Source: Salminus brasiliensis
Lineage: Eukaryota; Chordata; Actinopteri; Characiformes; Bryconidae
Direction: 5' to 3'
Assembly: GCF_030463535.1 (NCBI RefSeq)
Contig: NC_132878.1
Coordinates: forward strand, 20,584,925-20,648,924
DNA length: 64,000 nucleotides
Position numbers and translations under genes: made by a program. Below the pieces are notes generated by a model that saw only the letters and a program-made list of their open reading frames with translations, did not search any database and had not been told where the DNA came from. Below are positions 1 through 10,676 of this stretch, piece after piece; within the stretch, counting starts at the first letter, position 1; every line of letters begins with the position of its first letter.

Positions 1-223
1 GTCCACAAACATTTGAACATGTATTGTATGTTAATGGTGCCAGAATTCATCCATGTATATATTACACCAGTTATAAATATGTTACCGCACCACCCCATGT
101 CAGACTAATCCAGTCTGAAGAGTGCTCTACTCTTTCACAGTTTCACACTTTGCTGTGCAATAGAAATCCCCTTCCAATACAGAAGCCTGAATTGGACTGA
201 ACTGATAGAAGTATAGAGAGAAA

Positions 224-241
224 GACAGACAGACAGACAGA
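224..241. repeat. (GACA)n microsatellite
   Basis: Four to five tandem GACA units after AGAGAGAAA. Confidence 0.85.
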
Positions 242-284
242 CTGAACTTTAGGGGTGAGGGGAGTGGTAAGCAGCCTCCTCTCG

Positions 285-440
285 ATCCCCGAGCCCTGCT
301 TTGAAAAGCAAACTCGAGGCGGCGAGTGTTTACATTGGCCCCGGCCGGGGCAGATCGATGATCTGTAAAGTGGATTTGTTATTGCCTTGTTTGCCTTGGC
401 AGCCCTTGAGAGCGGCCCGCTGATTGCCGCCCCAGATGTC
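285..440. promoter_or_regulatory. Enhancer-like GC-richer block
   Basis: Unlike its AT-rich surroundings, it has balanced composition with several CpGs and no repeats, including the palindromes CCCCGGCCGGGGC and GATCGATGATC and a TTGTTATTGCC-type SOX site. Such blocks around developmental genes are often conserved. Conservation was not tested. Confidence 0.25.
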
Positions 441-449
441 TACAGTATG

Positions 450-466
450 CACACACACACACACAC
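450..466. repeat. (CA)n microsatellite
   Basis: About eight CA units, followed by an imperfect ATACACA tail. Confidence 0.85.
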
Positions 467-657
467 ATACACATTTTTACTCACATCAGGGCCACTGGCC
501 ACATACTTTTTTCTACGGCATTTCCATTTTTTGCACCACGAATAGCTCATGAGGTGACCAGTGCCTATATGCTTGTTAAAGTTATAGTTTGGTGAAAAGG
601 TCTCTTAACGCAATGTATGTCCTCACCTCAAGGGTGGCTGATCCTCATTAAGCTGCA

Positions 658-1310
658 CTTAGAAGTTTGCATACACTCATGATGGACATGAATTTCACAG
701 CAATATTTGGGCTTTTACATAATTTCTTTGGGAGTTTTCGGAACTCTACAGGGTCAAAATGATACATACTAGGTTACAAATACACATACAGCACGCCTAC
801 TATTTAGGTAAATGTCTCTTAGCAAGTTTAACCTCGACCAGATGCTTTTGGTAACCATCAACAAGCTCCTGGCAGAATTTTGGTTCTGGATCTTTTGCCA
901 TTCGTCTTGACGGAATTGGTAAAGTTCCAATACATTTCTGGGTTTCCTGACACAGACCTGACTTTTAAGCACAGACCACAATTGTTTGTTTAGGTCTTTC
1001 CTCTGTTAAGCATGGTGCCACCATAACCATGCTTAACAGGTGGTACAGTGTTCTTGACATTAAATGCTTTATCTTTACTCCTCCAAACCTCTTTTTCTCA
1101 GCTGGCTGGCTATAAAATGTTCCTCCAGCTCGAAGGTGTCAATGTTGGAGCAGGTGCTTCTTTCATGGATGACAGTGTCTCAATCTATAGCAATGTAAAA
1201 CTTGCTTGACTGTGGAGATTGACACTGGTGTTCCAGCGCCTTCCAGTTCATGGCCGGCCTTTGACCTTGGTGGTTCTTGGGTTGTTCATGCAAAACAATT
1301 TCCTGTCTAC
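658..1310 (-). pseudogene. Degenerate Tc1/mariner transposon with transposase remnant
   Basis: It begins with a Tc1-type terminal motif, AGAAGTTTGCATACACT. On the minus strand, 769-981 still reads KSQVCVRKPRNVLELYQFRQ followed by DEWQKI, a clear Tc1 transposase C terminus. Further on, 1000-1040 reads VPPVKHGYGGTML, the degraded VKHGGGS block. Most of the catalytic domain between them is deleted, including the DPKH and PDLNPIE regions, so the element is inactive. No matching terminal repeat was found at the right end. Confidence 0.75.
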
Positions 1311-1576
1311 ATTTTTCACTGTTTGTACAATGTTGACTTGTGCACCTTTAATTTAAAGAATTAAAGTTTATTTTTGTTAAATGTTAAAATTGTTAAATCA
1401 TGTTTGCCATTACAGACCATGCCCTGGAAGGCTGTTATGGGGAGGCAAAATCAGAAGACTACTGAGCTGGAGTCCGGGGCAGCCTCAAAGCTGGGGTGAA
1501 GAAGAAGAGTGAGGATGAGTTAATGTCATAACTCCAAGTAGTAAAACCATAATCTATGAAAGTTTACTTATTGATA

Positions 1577-1663
1577 CTTGTCAGCCATAATAGTGCCTGA
1601 TGAGATGCCATTTAATCATCAATTCACTATCATGGTACTTCAGGCACTATCATGGCTGACAAG
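1577..1663. repeat. Near-perfect palindrome, 24-bp arms with 39-bp loop
   Basis: The left arm 1577-1600 (starts CTTGTCAGCC, ends AGTGCCTGA) and the right arm 1640-1663 (starts TCAGGCACT, ends GGCTGACAAG) are reverse complements with one mismatch. Transcribed, it would fold into a strong hairpin. A short MITE remnant is the likeliest origin. Confidence 0.8.
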
Positions 1664-2426
1664 GCTTCCTTACTTGCACTTTGACCCATTGGCTAGGTTG
1701 TTATTGTGCCACAGTCACCAAACCCAACATTTACAAAGAAAGAACAAGCCATCCCAACCCTCTGTCACTGTAAGAGTGTATAAATACACACCTACAGCCA
1801 TATTACGCACAGTATTCATACAATAACCATCTGTGGAAACTGTGTGAAAACATAAAGAGCTGTAGCATGATATAAAAGTAACATTTGGAAAACATGTATA
1901 CATGTGTGGTATTGAGAGGGAGAGAGAAAAGTGACATTTGGAAGCCACCCAATCCTTGTCTTTCCTCCATGCTCTTCAGTCATAGGCCTCTACATGAAGC
2001 TCCGCTGTGAGGCCCTTTCCCTCCGCCTGTGTGGTCAAATAAAAATGACCTCCTGACACTTTTATGGCAAGACACATTTGTGAGGATTTATAGTAGTTGT
2101 TTTCTTTCCATCTAAAGTGAGACTGTCCAGGGCTAAGGGCTTATTGCCTCTGTCAGCACACATTAAATGTTTATGCAGTTTGTCTCACACACTTGTCCTT
2201 TTATTTGAAACCATTCGACTCGTAGCCTCGGCTCTAGTGTGTGTCTGACACATGACTACTGTGACACTGGACACATCTTAACCCTTTTTACATAGGTACT
2301 TTCAGCGTACAATCGACCCATTCACCACAGAGACAAATTGCTTATGCCTGGCCCAAACTACTTATTCAAAATAGGTAGAGGAATCAAAGTGTTAGCATTA
2401 TTGCTAGCATAGTTGTGACGGCCAGG

Positions 2427-2750
2427 AAGCTTTTGCTGGTAGATGGTTTCAGAAAGTCTAAGCTGGTCTTTAGTGGTCAATGTTGTTAAAAGGCTGGTCA
2501 TCTAGGTAAAAACATACCCTATGCTGGTGAGCCAACTGGTTAACCTGCTCTTGATCAGCATAGCATTTATTGCATTTGATTTTGATAATGCTTGATCATG
2601 TTGGTCAACCAGCTTGGTGATGCTGGTCATGCTGGTTGACTAGTGTGGTTATGCTGGTTAAAAGATAAGCTGGCCAACCAGCTAAACCAGCTTGACTAGG
2701 GCAATCGGGACTTGGACATTTACCCTGTTAGCATAGCCCAGCAAAAGCTT
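2427..2750. mobile_element. Short inverted-repeat element made of GCTGGT/ACCAGC motifs
   Basis: It is bounded by a perfect 13-bp inverted repeat, AAGCTTTTGCTGG (2427-2439) and CCAGCAAAAGCTT (2738-2750). The inside is packed with GCTGGT and ACCAGC in both orientations, e.g. GATGCTGGTCATGCTGGTTG near 2620 and CCAACCAGCTAAACCAGC near 2675. This looks like a non-autonomous palindromic fish element with no coding capacity. Confidence 0.55.
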
Positions 2751-3159
2751 TGCATTGATTATAGCACTGTTTAATGTTCATTCTGACCAGCAAGAAAAGA
2801 CACAGCAGCAATCATATCGGCATACAGTAACTTTTTTAACTTCACATCATCTTCACTTCTGTTGTGTTCATTTTCTGAGGAATTTATTTCCCAACAGCAC
2901 ACAGATAACTGCCATTTAAAGAGGGTTTACTCTGCTCTGGTTAGAATCTAGACAGTCCACATTTCTTGGCCTTCTAAACTAGATGTCATCATCCTTCCAT
3001 AACAATCCGATTATGTGCCTCTATCTGTTTGACAGGCAGAAGCTCTTAAAGACCACATGGTCTCTGTTTTTCCCCCTTTTTTGTGTTTTTTTATATGGCA
3101 CATCTCACCAGAACAGCTTGATGTTTTTACGGCAGTAATTGAGGTTAAGTACGTTTATC

Positions 3160-3220
3160 AAAAGGTTGCAGTGTGGGACTTGAACCCATAACCTTACCTT
3201 TATGAGCACAGATCAAAGAC
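3160..3220 (-). repeat. tRNA-like (SINE) remnant
   Basis: On the minus strand this reads GGTTATGGGTTCAAGTCC, a tRNA B-box with stem context. No convincing A box or cloverleaf is visible, so it is probably a decayed tRNA-derived SINE fragment, not a tRNA gene. Confidence 0.35.
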
Positions 3221-3370
3221 AGACCCAGAGAGCTGGATGTGTTATACGTTTTTCATGCTGTATTAGTGTGCTTTAGATGCATAAGTGTACATCCATAGAC
3301 TGTGTGTGTTGGGGTGTGTTAAAGCATGCTTTGAATGAAGTTGAAAGCGTTTCCTTAATGTATTGAAAGT

Positions 3371-3388
3371 ATATATATATATATATAT
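3371..3388. repeat. (AT)9 microsatellite
   Basis: Perfect alternating AT run. Confidence 0.9.
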
Positions 3389-6300
3389 CTTATTTAGAAG
3401 GTCCTGACATACTATCTAGGTAAACTATTAGAGATTAAAGATTATTGGTTGTGTTTGGATAGGAAAACGGTTAAGATTAGGCCCAGGTTAGATTTAAGGC
3501 CAGTTTTTTTGGTGACCATTAAATAGGCAAACTTGCATCCTACAGCACTGCCACAATAGTAAATAGTTGGTGCAGTTACAGAAGGATAAGCTGAGGTTTT
3601 ACTGGCTGGCTAATGCAGAAGGAAGTCAGATAATTAACTTTATTGCTAGGAAGCTGAATATCACATCTAAATGTATTAGCCAGTAGATTTTATTAATCAT
3701 ATGTATTGAGAATTTATTACATGTGAACATCACAGGGTTTTATTAACTGTTAAGTGCAAAATTGTGTTACATTTTTAGGATTATTTCCTTTTACAGTGAA
3801 ATAATTACAATATAAAAGTGCCACAGACATCTTCTGATTGTCCGTATTGAAAGTGTTGCTGCAAATCACACAGTTAACTCGTGATAGAGTGTTAACCCTG
3901 ATCTTAGCTCCAATTTTTTCAGTATTGTTGGATTTGAATTAGAGCGGAAATTAAACGTGGTATGACATTAGGTGTTCATTCAAAATAACGACCTAATTAC
4001 TGCACCCAAGAGAAGGCTTCATTCTGAAGAAGGGATCTGTCTCGCTCTCACACACACATGCAAGCACATACACTCATCTTCAGTGGTAGAGCAAGAGTTA
4101 TTTGGGATCCACGCTGGTAGTCTCTTTTCTGTTTGGATTAAGGTGAGAAGGCAGACAGGCCAGCCGAGCAGAGCACACACTGAGCCCTGCAAGGCATCTA
4201 ACACCTCCTCTGTCACTGTAAGTATGTGTCTCAGTGGTGCACACACCGGCATACACCCACATACACACATGCTTCTAATGATTTCGAGTAGACTAGATAG
4301 CTCAGTCTAATACACACTGCCCCTCCTTAAAGCAAGGGTTCTGCTAATAAAAGAATGGACCTTTTCCCCTTTACACCAAATATAGTCCCTCAGTCAAATT
4401 TAAAAATGCTGTCCATTGTGGCCTTTATAAGTCTGAATATGGTAACCGCGTTTTACTGTAATTAAGCTACAGTTCCAGTAAAAGCAGACAGTAAAGGAAG
4501 TTTTTGTTAAAGGTTTTGGAGTCTCACCACCTTTTCATTTATGAGCTTGCTAATGGCTTGAATGTTTAAACTGTTGTTGGAGCTCAACATGAGTTTAAAT
4601 GAAAATTTCTGAGATGCAGCGCGAGTAGCCACACCAGAGACAAACCAAATAGTTTGAGGGGGTTCTTACACAAATTACTTGTGATAGGTGAGGACTGACA
4701 CATGCCACCCAGCTCTGATGCAGAAAGAGAGCCATCTACCCATCCAGAGAGAGCAAGGCCAGTTGTGCTTTCTTGGACTCCAGCTACTGATGGCAAGCAG
4801 CATGACAGAGCGAACCAGTGACCCCCAGGTCACAGTGGCTGCCACTCAGAGCCCTCAGAGTGAATATTTAACAAAGCTTACAAAGTACAATCAGTATTCC
4901 ATGATACGGTTCCCTTTAAATCAATGTAATGCAGGGTCCAATCATATCACTTTCCCCTGCAGAGCCCACAGCATGGCAGCCTTCAGCATGCAGACAGATA
5001 ATACACTGTGACAGGAGTGGGAATATGGGGAAACATGCATACATTTGTGCATGTATGTAGGAGAAAGAGAGATAGAGAGAGAACGAGAGGGGGAGAGATA
5101 GCAGGACCAAGCTTGTTCCACATAGCTCTGCTGCTGGCCAGAGGATGCTTGACCTTTCTTCCATACCCCCTTTATTTCTGTGCCACTGCTGCAGTGTATT
5201 AACAAGCGTAAGGTGTACAGCATGTGACACGTCCTCACTACCACTGCCAAAAGTGTCTGGGTAATCCCGAAGTTATGGTGCCATGAAGCCACTGTCAGAA
5301 AGTTTCTTTTTCAGTTAATTACGAATGAATTAGGAATTATATCATTAATATTTTATAGGTGTGAATTGATCGCACCTTTAATCACTAAGAGAATATTGAG
5401 GGACCGAAGTAAAATACACTAAGGTGTAGTACTCAGTAACTACAGGCACTTCTGGGGCTATTCTTTGGTAATAGAAGTTCGTAATAACACTTTTATTAGG
5501 CTTTGAAGGGGTTAAATGAATACAAAAACAATTATATTTTTAAGGTATTTCAATACTTACACTGTATGCTAAGGAAAAGTGAAGTTATAGTGGCCTGGGA
5601 CAGGCAAAAATCAGTGGGACACAAATGCCATCTTAACGGTAGAACCACTCATCTCCTGTCAAAGTGTTGATTAGTGATGGGACAGTAGGAAATGTTTTGA
5701 TGTATTCTAAAAATCTATAATTATAATTATTATAATAATTATATTATTATAATTATGCCCCTCTAGCCCACACCTGGCATTAGGCAGTACTTCTCTACAT
5801 AGGGCTAGACAAGCTGTGTATGTGTGCATTTGTACATCTGTGACAACAGTTGGTGCAACTTAAAGTAGCCGAATGCATTCATTAGAAGGAGGGGTGTCCA
5901 CATATATTTGGACATATAGTAAATATATTGTCACATGCCTTGAAATCTCCAATCCTGAATTCACACACACACATAGACACAAACACACCCATACAAAAAT
6001 ATGAAATCATGCTCTGTAAGCTTAATGCCTTTTGATTTTCCTCACACTGCTGTGTGCATGCGGATGTCTGAGTAAATGTGTGTACGGCAGTGCTTTGCGT
6101 CTGCCTTACAGTGACAGTAAACAACTCTTTGACCTGTTACACTTGCACACACACACACACACATACACAAATACACCTTCACCCACATGCAAGTCATAAT
6201 ATTTGTAATAATGTAAATACAATTTGACATATAAGTTATACATTGTAAAAAATTAAACTAACATAGAATACATACATTTTCTTCAGTTTTAATATTAAAA

Positions 6301-8879
6301 CTTTAAGTATTAAGTAAATGACTTTGGCTGGGGTCTAAGCATTCTCAGATGCATTTTTACAAGCCTATTATTTTGCTTGTAAATAAAATGATAAGCTCTG
6401 TTTACATTGGCAATGTAACAAGCTTAGCACTAAGCACTGTAATAAGAATTGTAGCACATTGTAATTATTATATAATTATAGCCGTATTACCCATGCTTCT
6501 GTATTCTGTAGCTGTTTTGTTTATCCTGTAAAGGTTTCTGAGTTTATGAGTCAATTTTTGGGCATGAATATAATGTATAGGACTGGTACATAACAGAATT
6601 GGCCTGCTTTATAGATTTTTAATCTTTTAAGTCACTTTAATGCAAATACGTGTCCTTATCACCATCCTTTAGCTGTACAGTAAATAGATATGGGATTAAT
6701 GGCATCTCTGGATTCAACGGCTCAAGCTTCTAGCTGTAAACATGGAGAACACACACTGGTCTTGCAAAACTTCAAGCAGGTCAGTCACAAACGCGCGTAA
6801 GCAGACTTCAGCCGTTGTGTTGAAATCGACGTCCCGTTATATTCTGTTGTGTTGACAGAATATAAACAGCCAAAGTCAGGCATAGTGGCGCAGAGATAAA
6901 CCAAGTCGGTCGTTAATCATGTGCGAGCTGTACGAGCTAGGTGCTATCGTTACAAATGTAACCACCAGTGATAGCTTGAATGATAAACGAAGCGAGTGTC
7001 ACTTGCTTTCCTTTCATGCTGACTTCAGTTTCCCTGCATGTCCACTAAATGATGTGTTTAGAGCCTGAAATGTGTATACAGATGGAAGCTCACGCTCACA
7101 CACACACACGTGTGTGCTATCCACCTCTTTCCTGTTTAAGACTGCACACGAAAGCTGATCAATAAATCATGGTTATTTGTTGTCAGATGGAATGGGATAG
7201 ATCTATTTCTAATGAATGTGTGCTTACTAGGCTAGATGAGTGAGGCGCTAAGATGGCCAAAGTGGCTGGAGAGCCCATTAACAGCTCAGCATAAACACTG
7301 TGTTGCTTCATTAACATTTCATGTAACACTGCTAGCTCCAAGAGCCATTACTGCCTGCCAAAGTAAGATGAAGAGAGATTATGCTACACTTTACGCTGGG
7401 TATTATGAATGTGGTCGGGTGATATTCTGTTTACATGCGTCCAGACCACCCCATTCATAAAGGCGGGAGAAGGAAGATGGAGGCTGAGGGGAGCTGTGAA
7501 GGATTCATCTATTTAAAGCCTTTGATATGAGGGTTTATAGCTTTGCTTGTCAGTCGTGCTATATTCATATAGGCTTTACACTCTTTAGCACAGGTAAAGT
7601 TACCTTAGCATATATGCTAAGCATTAGAGACATTCATATGTCACTTCAAAAGAGTCTCAAATCTCTGGAGTACGATTCTGAGCCTTAGTTATATTATTAT
7701 GTTCAGGCATTTTATTGTACAAAAACTAACCCCCTACTAAAAACCTCCCATCTCTTTTCTTACAGAAACATCGGTCTGAGGGACAGAACTTGATCACTAC
7801 TTGGAGGAAAGAGGCAAAATATACAATTTTGAGCTGTAACTTATTGACACTTCATGTCTGTTAGCTATCTTGCTAGCTAACATGCTACTGCGGTGTTAAC
7901 ATTGCTCCCACCGACCACCAGCCTTGCCCAGCACTGCTATGGCGTTGTTAGCAACCCTATCACACCGGCTGCCTGCCTCACCTAGTATTGCTACTGTGCT
8001 ACCGTTAGTCAGTACCGTTAAGTCCTTTATCAGGCAGGGTCACTTGAAATGGTAAATGAAACATAGCAGAGGTCATTTTATGCCACAGAACCTTTTTCAA
8101 AATAAAAATTCTGGCCCGAAAGTCCCCATTGTTGAAATGTTGAAATTGACGTTTTTATGCTGCCAATGGTGGTCTGGCAAAACTAGGCTATGGTTAGGAT
8201 TTTTCTTGTCAATGAGTGCAATCCTGCCACCTTGCATTGATAGCCTTTTCTTTAGCTCTACAAAAGGCACTCTATAACACAGCTAAAAGCTACTCGTTAG
8301 CATATACTTTAAGAATAGTTTACTTACTAAAACAAGTGTGCAATCCTGTCTCTCCTGCCTTGATCTTATATAAGGCACCCTTCGGCGCTGTCAAAGGCCC
8401 CATTTTTAGAATAAAGCCACAATGTTCGAACAAGCCTGACATGAATAAGGCGTTTTCTTCTTTCTTTGTTGGCGTATTGGTGGGACAATTGCTTGTGTCC
8501 TTGTGTGGCCAGGCCCAGCTCACATGTAAACGTGGCCATATGGAAGAGAGGCCTGGGAGTGGGGCAATGAAAAGTTTAATGTGTTCTGAGTAGCCTTTTG
8601 TTTTGCCCTCTCTTTCAGGATGTGAGCCATGTTCTCAAAGCCTACAGGCATGAAGAACAGCTTTTAAAGTCCAGTGCAGACATAGTCACTTAGAGTGACA
8701 TACACACTCACACACACTCTCTTCCTTTTGCCACTGATGCCCCCTAAAAACTGCTTTTAAGAAGTCTGAGGTGTGTGAGTGCCAGACGCAGAAAGGGAGC
8801 TGAAAGGCAGATATACTGTGTGAATGAGAGCGTGAATAAAGAACATTTGCCCAGGCCTCTATTGATGGGATTACACACA

Positions 8880-9110
8880 TTTTCTCAGCTCTAGGACTGA
8901 GTGAGCACGTGAAGAGATGGGAGGGGAAAAAGGAGTAAATGATTTAGCAGCTAACTCTCCTAATGCAACGGACGAGGAGTGAAGCCAAGGTGAGACAGCG
9001 ATCAGGCGCCTAATCCACAGGGCTTCTATCTCCATTAACAACCCAACGCCCCTGAAGCACTTGTGGCAGTGGCAGACAGCAGGGAGGCCGGCAAAGAGGA
9101 GCCATAGAGA
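8880..9110. promoter_or_regulatory. Enhancer-like block
   Basis: Contains CACGTG (E-box), AAATGATTTAGCAGC, CTCCTAATGC, GCGCCTAATCC (bicoid/OTX/PITX-type TAATCC) and CTCCATTAACAACCC. Complex, non-repetitive sequence ending just before the minisatellite. Candidate conserved non-coding element. Confidence 0.3.
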
Positions 9111-9329
9111 GATGGAGAGTAAAGACAAGAGCTGCGATGATAGTTATGGTAATGGCGATGATGGCGAAGATGATGATGAGGAACATTTCATGTATAGTTT
9201 AAAAAATATTAAAGGCACGATACAAAAACCAATCAATATATACAATGCCTTACAATCACAGTAGCAAAAACACCCAGTTCTAAAGGATAAACACAGGTTT
9301 AAAAATGGTAATACAAAGTGGTGATTAGG

Positions 9330-10676
9330 ACTCATAATAGTCAGAGGAAGGTCTCAGAACAAGCAAGGTCATGATTCCCACCAATTGCTATCAGGGGAAG
9401 GTATCAGAACAAATAAGGTCATGATTTGGACCAATCACAATCAGGAAAATGTCTCAGAACAAATGTTGTTGGCCATGAAGACCAATCACAGTCAGGGGAG
9501 GGCCTTAGAACAAACTAAGTGGTCTTGAAGACCAATCACAGTCTGGGGAATGTCTCAGAACAAACTAAGTGGTGATGAAGACCAATCACAGTCAGGGGAA
9601 TGTCTCAGAACAAACTAAGTGGTCATGAAGACCAATCACAGTCAGGGGAGGACCTTAGAATAAACTAAGTGGCATTGAAGACCAATCACAGTCACAGGGG
9701 AAGGCCTTTGAACAAACTAAGTGGTCATGAAGACCAATCACAGTCAGGGGAGGACCTTAGAACAAACGAAGTGGCCATGAAGACCAATCACAGTCAGGGG
9801 AGGGACTTAGAACAAACTAAGTGGTCATGAAGACCAATCACAGTCAGGGAAATGTCTCAGAACAAACAAAGTAGTCATGAAGACCAATCACAGTCAGAGG
9901 AATGTCTCAGAACAAACTAAGTGGCCATGAAGACCAATCACAGTCAGGGGAGGGCCTTAGAACAAACTAAGTGGTCTTGAAGACGAATCACAGTCAAGGG
10001 ACTGTCTCAGAACAAACTAAGTGGTCATGAAGACGAATCACAGTCAGGGGAAGGTCTCAGAACAAACTAAAGGGTCATGACGACCAATCACAGTCAAGGG
10101 AATGTCTCAGAACAAACTAAGTGGCCATGAAGACCAATCACAGTCACAGGGGAAGGCCTTTGAACAAACTAAGTGGTCATGAAGACCAATCACAGTCAGG
10201 GGAGGACCTTAGAACAAACTAAGTGGCCATGAAGACCAATCACAGTCCAGCGAGGACCTTAGAACAAAATAAGTGTTCTTGAAGACCAATCATAGTCAAG
10301 GGAATGTCTCAGAACAAACTAAGTGGTCATGAAGAACCAATCACAGTCAGGGGAGGACCTTAGAACAAACTAACTGGTCATAAAGACTAATCACAGTCAG
10401 GGGAGAGTAATTTAGAACAAATTAAGTGGTCATAAAGACCAATCACAGTCAGGGGAGTACCTTAGAACAAATTAAGTGGTCATGAAGACCAATCACAGTC
10501 AGGGGAGGGACTTAGAACAAACTAAGTAGTCATGAAGACCAATCACAGTCAGGGGAATGTCTCAGAACAAACTAAGTGGCCATGAAGACCAATCACAGTC
10601 AGGGGAGGACCTTAGAACAAACAAAGTGGTCTTGAAGACCAATCACAGTCAGAGGAATGTCTCAGAACAAGCAAGG
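9330..10676. repeat. 50-bp minisatellite, about 27 units
   Basis: The consensus runs ACCAATCACAGTCAGGGG, then AATGTCTCAG or AGGACCTTAG, then AACAAACTAAGT, GGTCATGAAG. Spacing is 50 bp apart from small indels. The first two units (near 9373 and 9423) and the last are the most diverged, as expected at array edges. Nearly every unit carries an ACCAATCA core (NF-Y/CCAAT type). A few have GACGAATC or GACTAATC instead. A block around 9691 recurs at 10143, showing segmental duplication inside the array. Confidence 0.95.

Larger units (their letters stand above)
2751..8879. other. Non-coding interval without recognised genes
   Basis: AT-rich sequence with CA repeats (6146-6167, 7093-7109) and AT-rich foldback near 5715-5757. 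Open frames are short and low-complexity. I see no exon, RNA gene or intact mobile element apart from the tRNA-like remnant at 3160. Confidence 0.6.

Noticed and set aside
3160..3220. Possible functional tRNA gene
   Set aside because: Only a B-box-like segment is present; no A box, acceptor stem or anticodon arm can be drawn.
5357..5364. AGGTGTGA, an exact T-box half-site
   Set aside because: An 8-mer is expected a couple of times by chance in 64 kb on two strands, so it is no evidence of autoregulation.
9061..9264. 67-codon frame with GDDGEDDDEE acidic run
   Set aside because: The acidic run comes from a GATGATGA simple repeat; no other support.
9330..10676. CRISPR-like array of regular repeats
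   Set aside because: Units are contiguous tandem repeats without unique spacers, in a vertebrate genome. It is a minisatellite.
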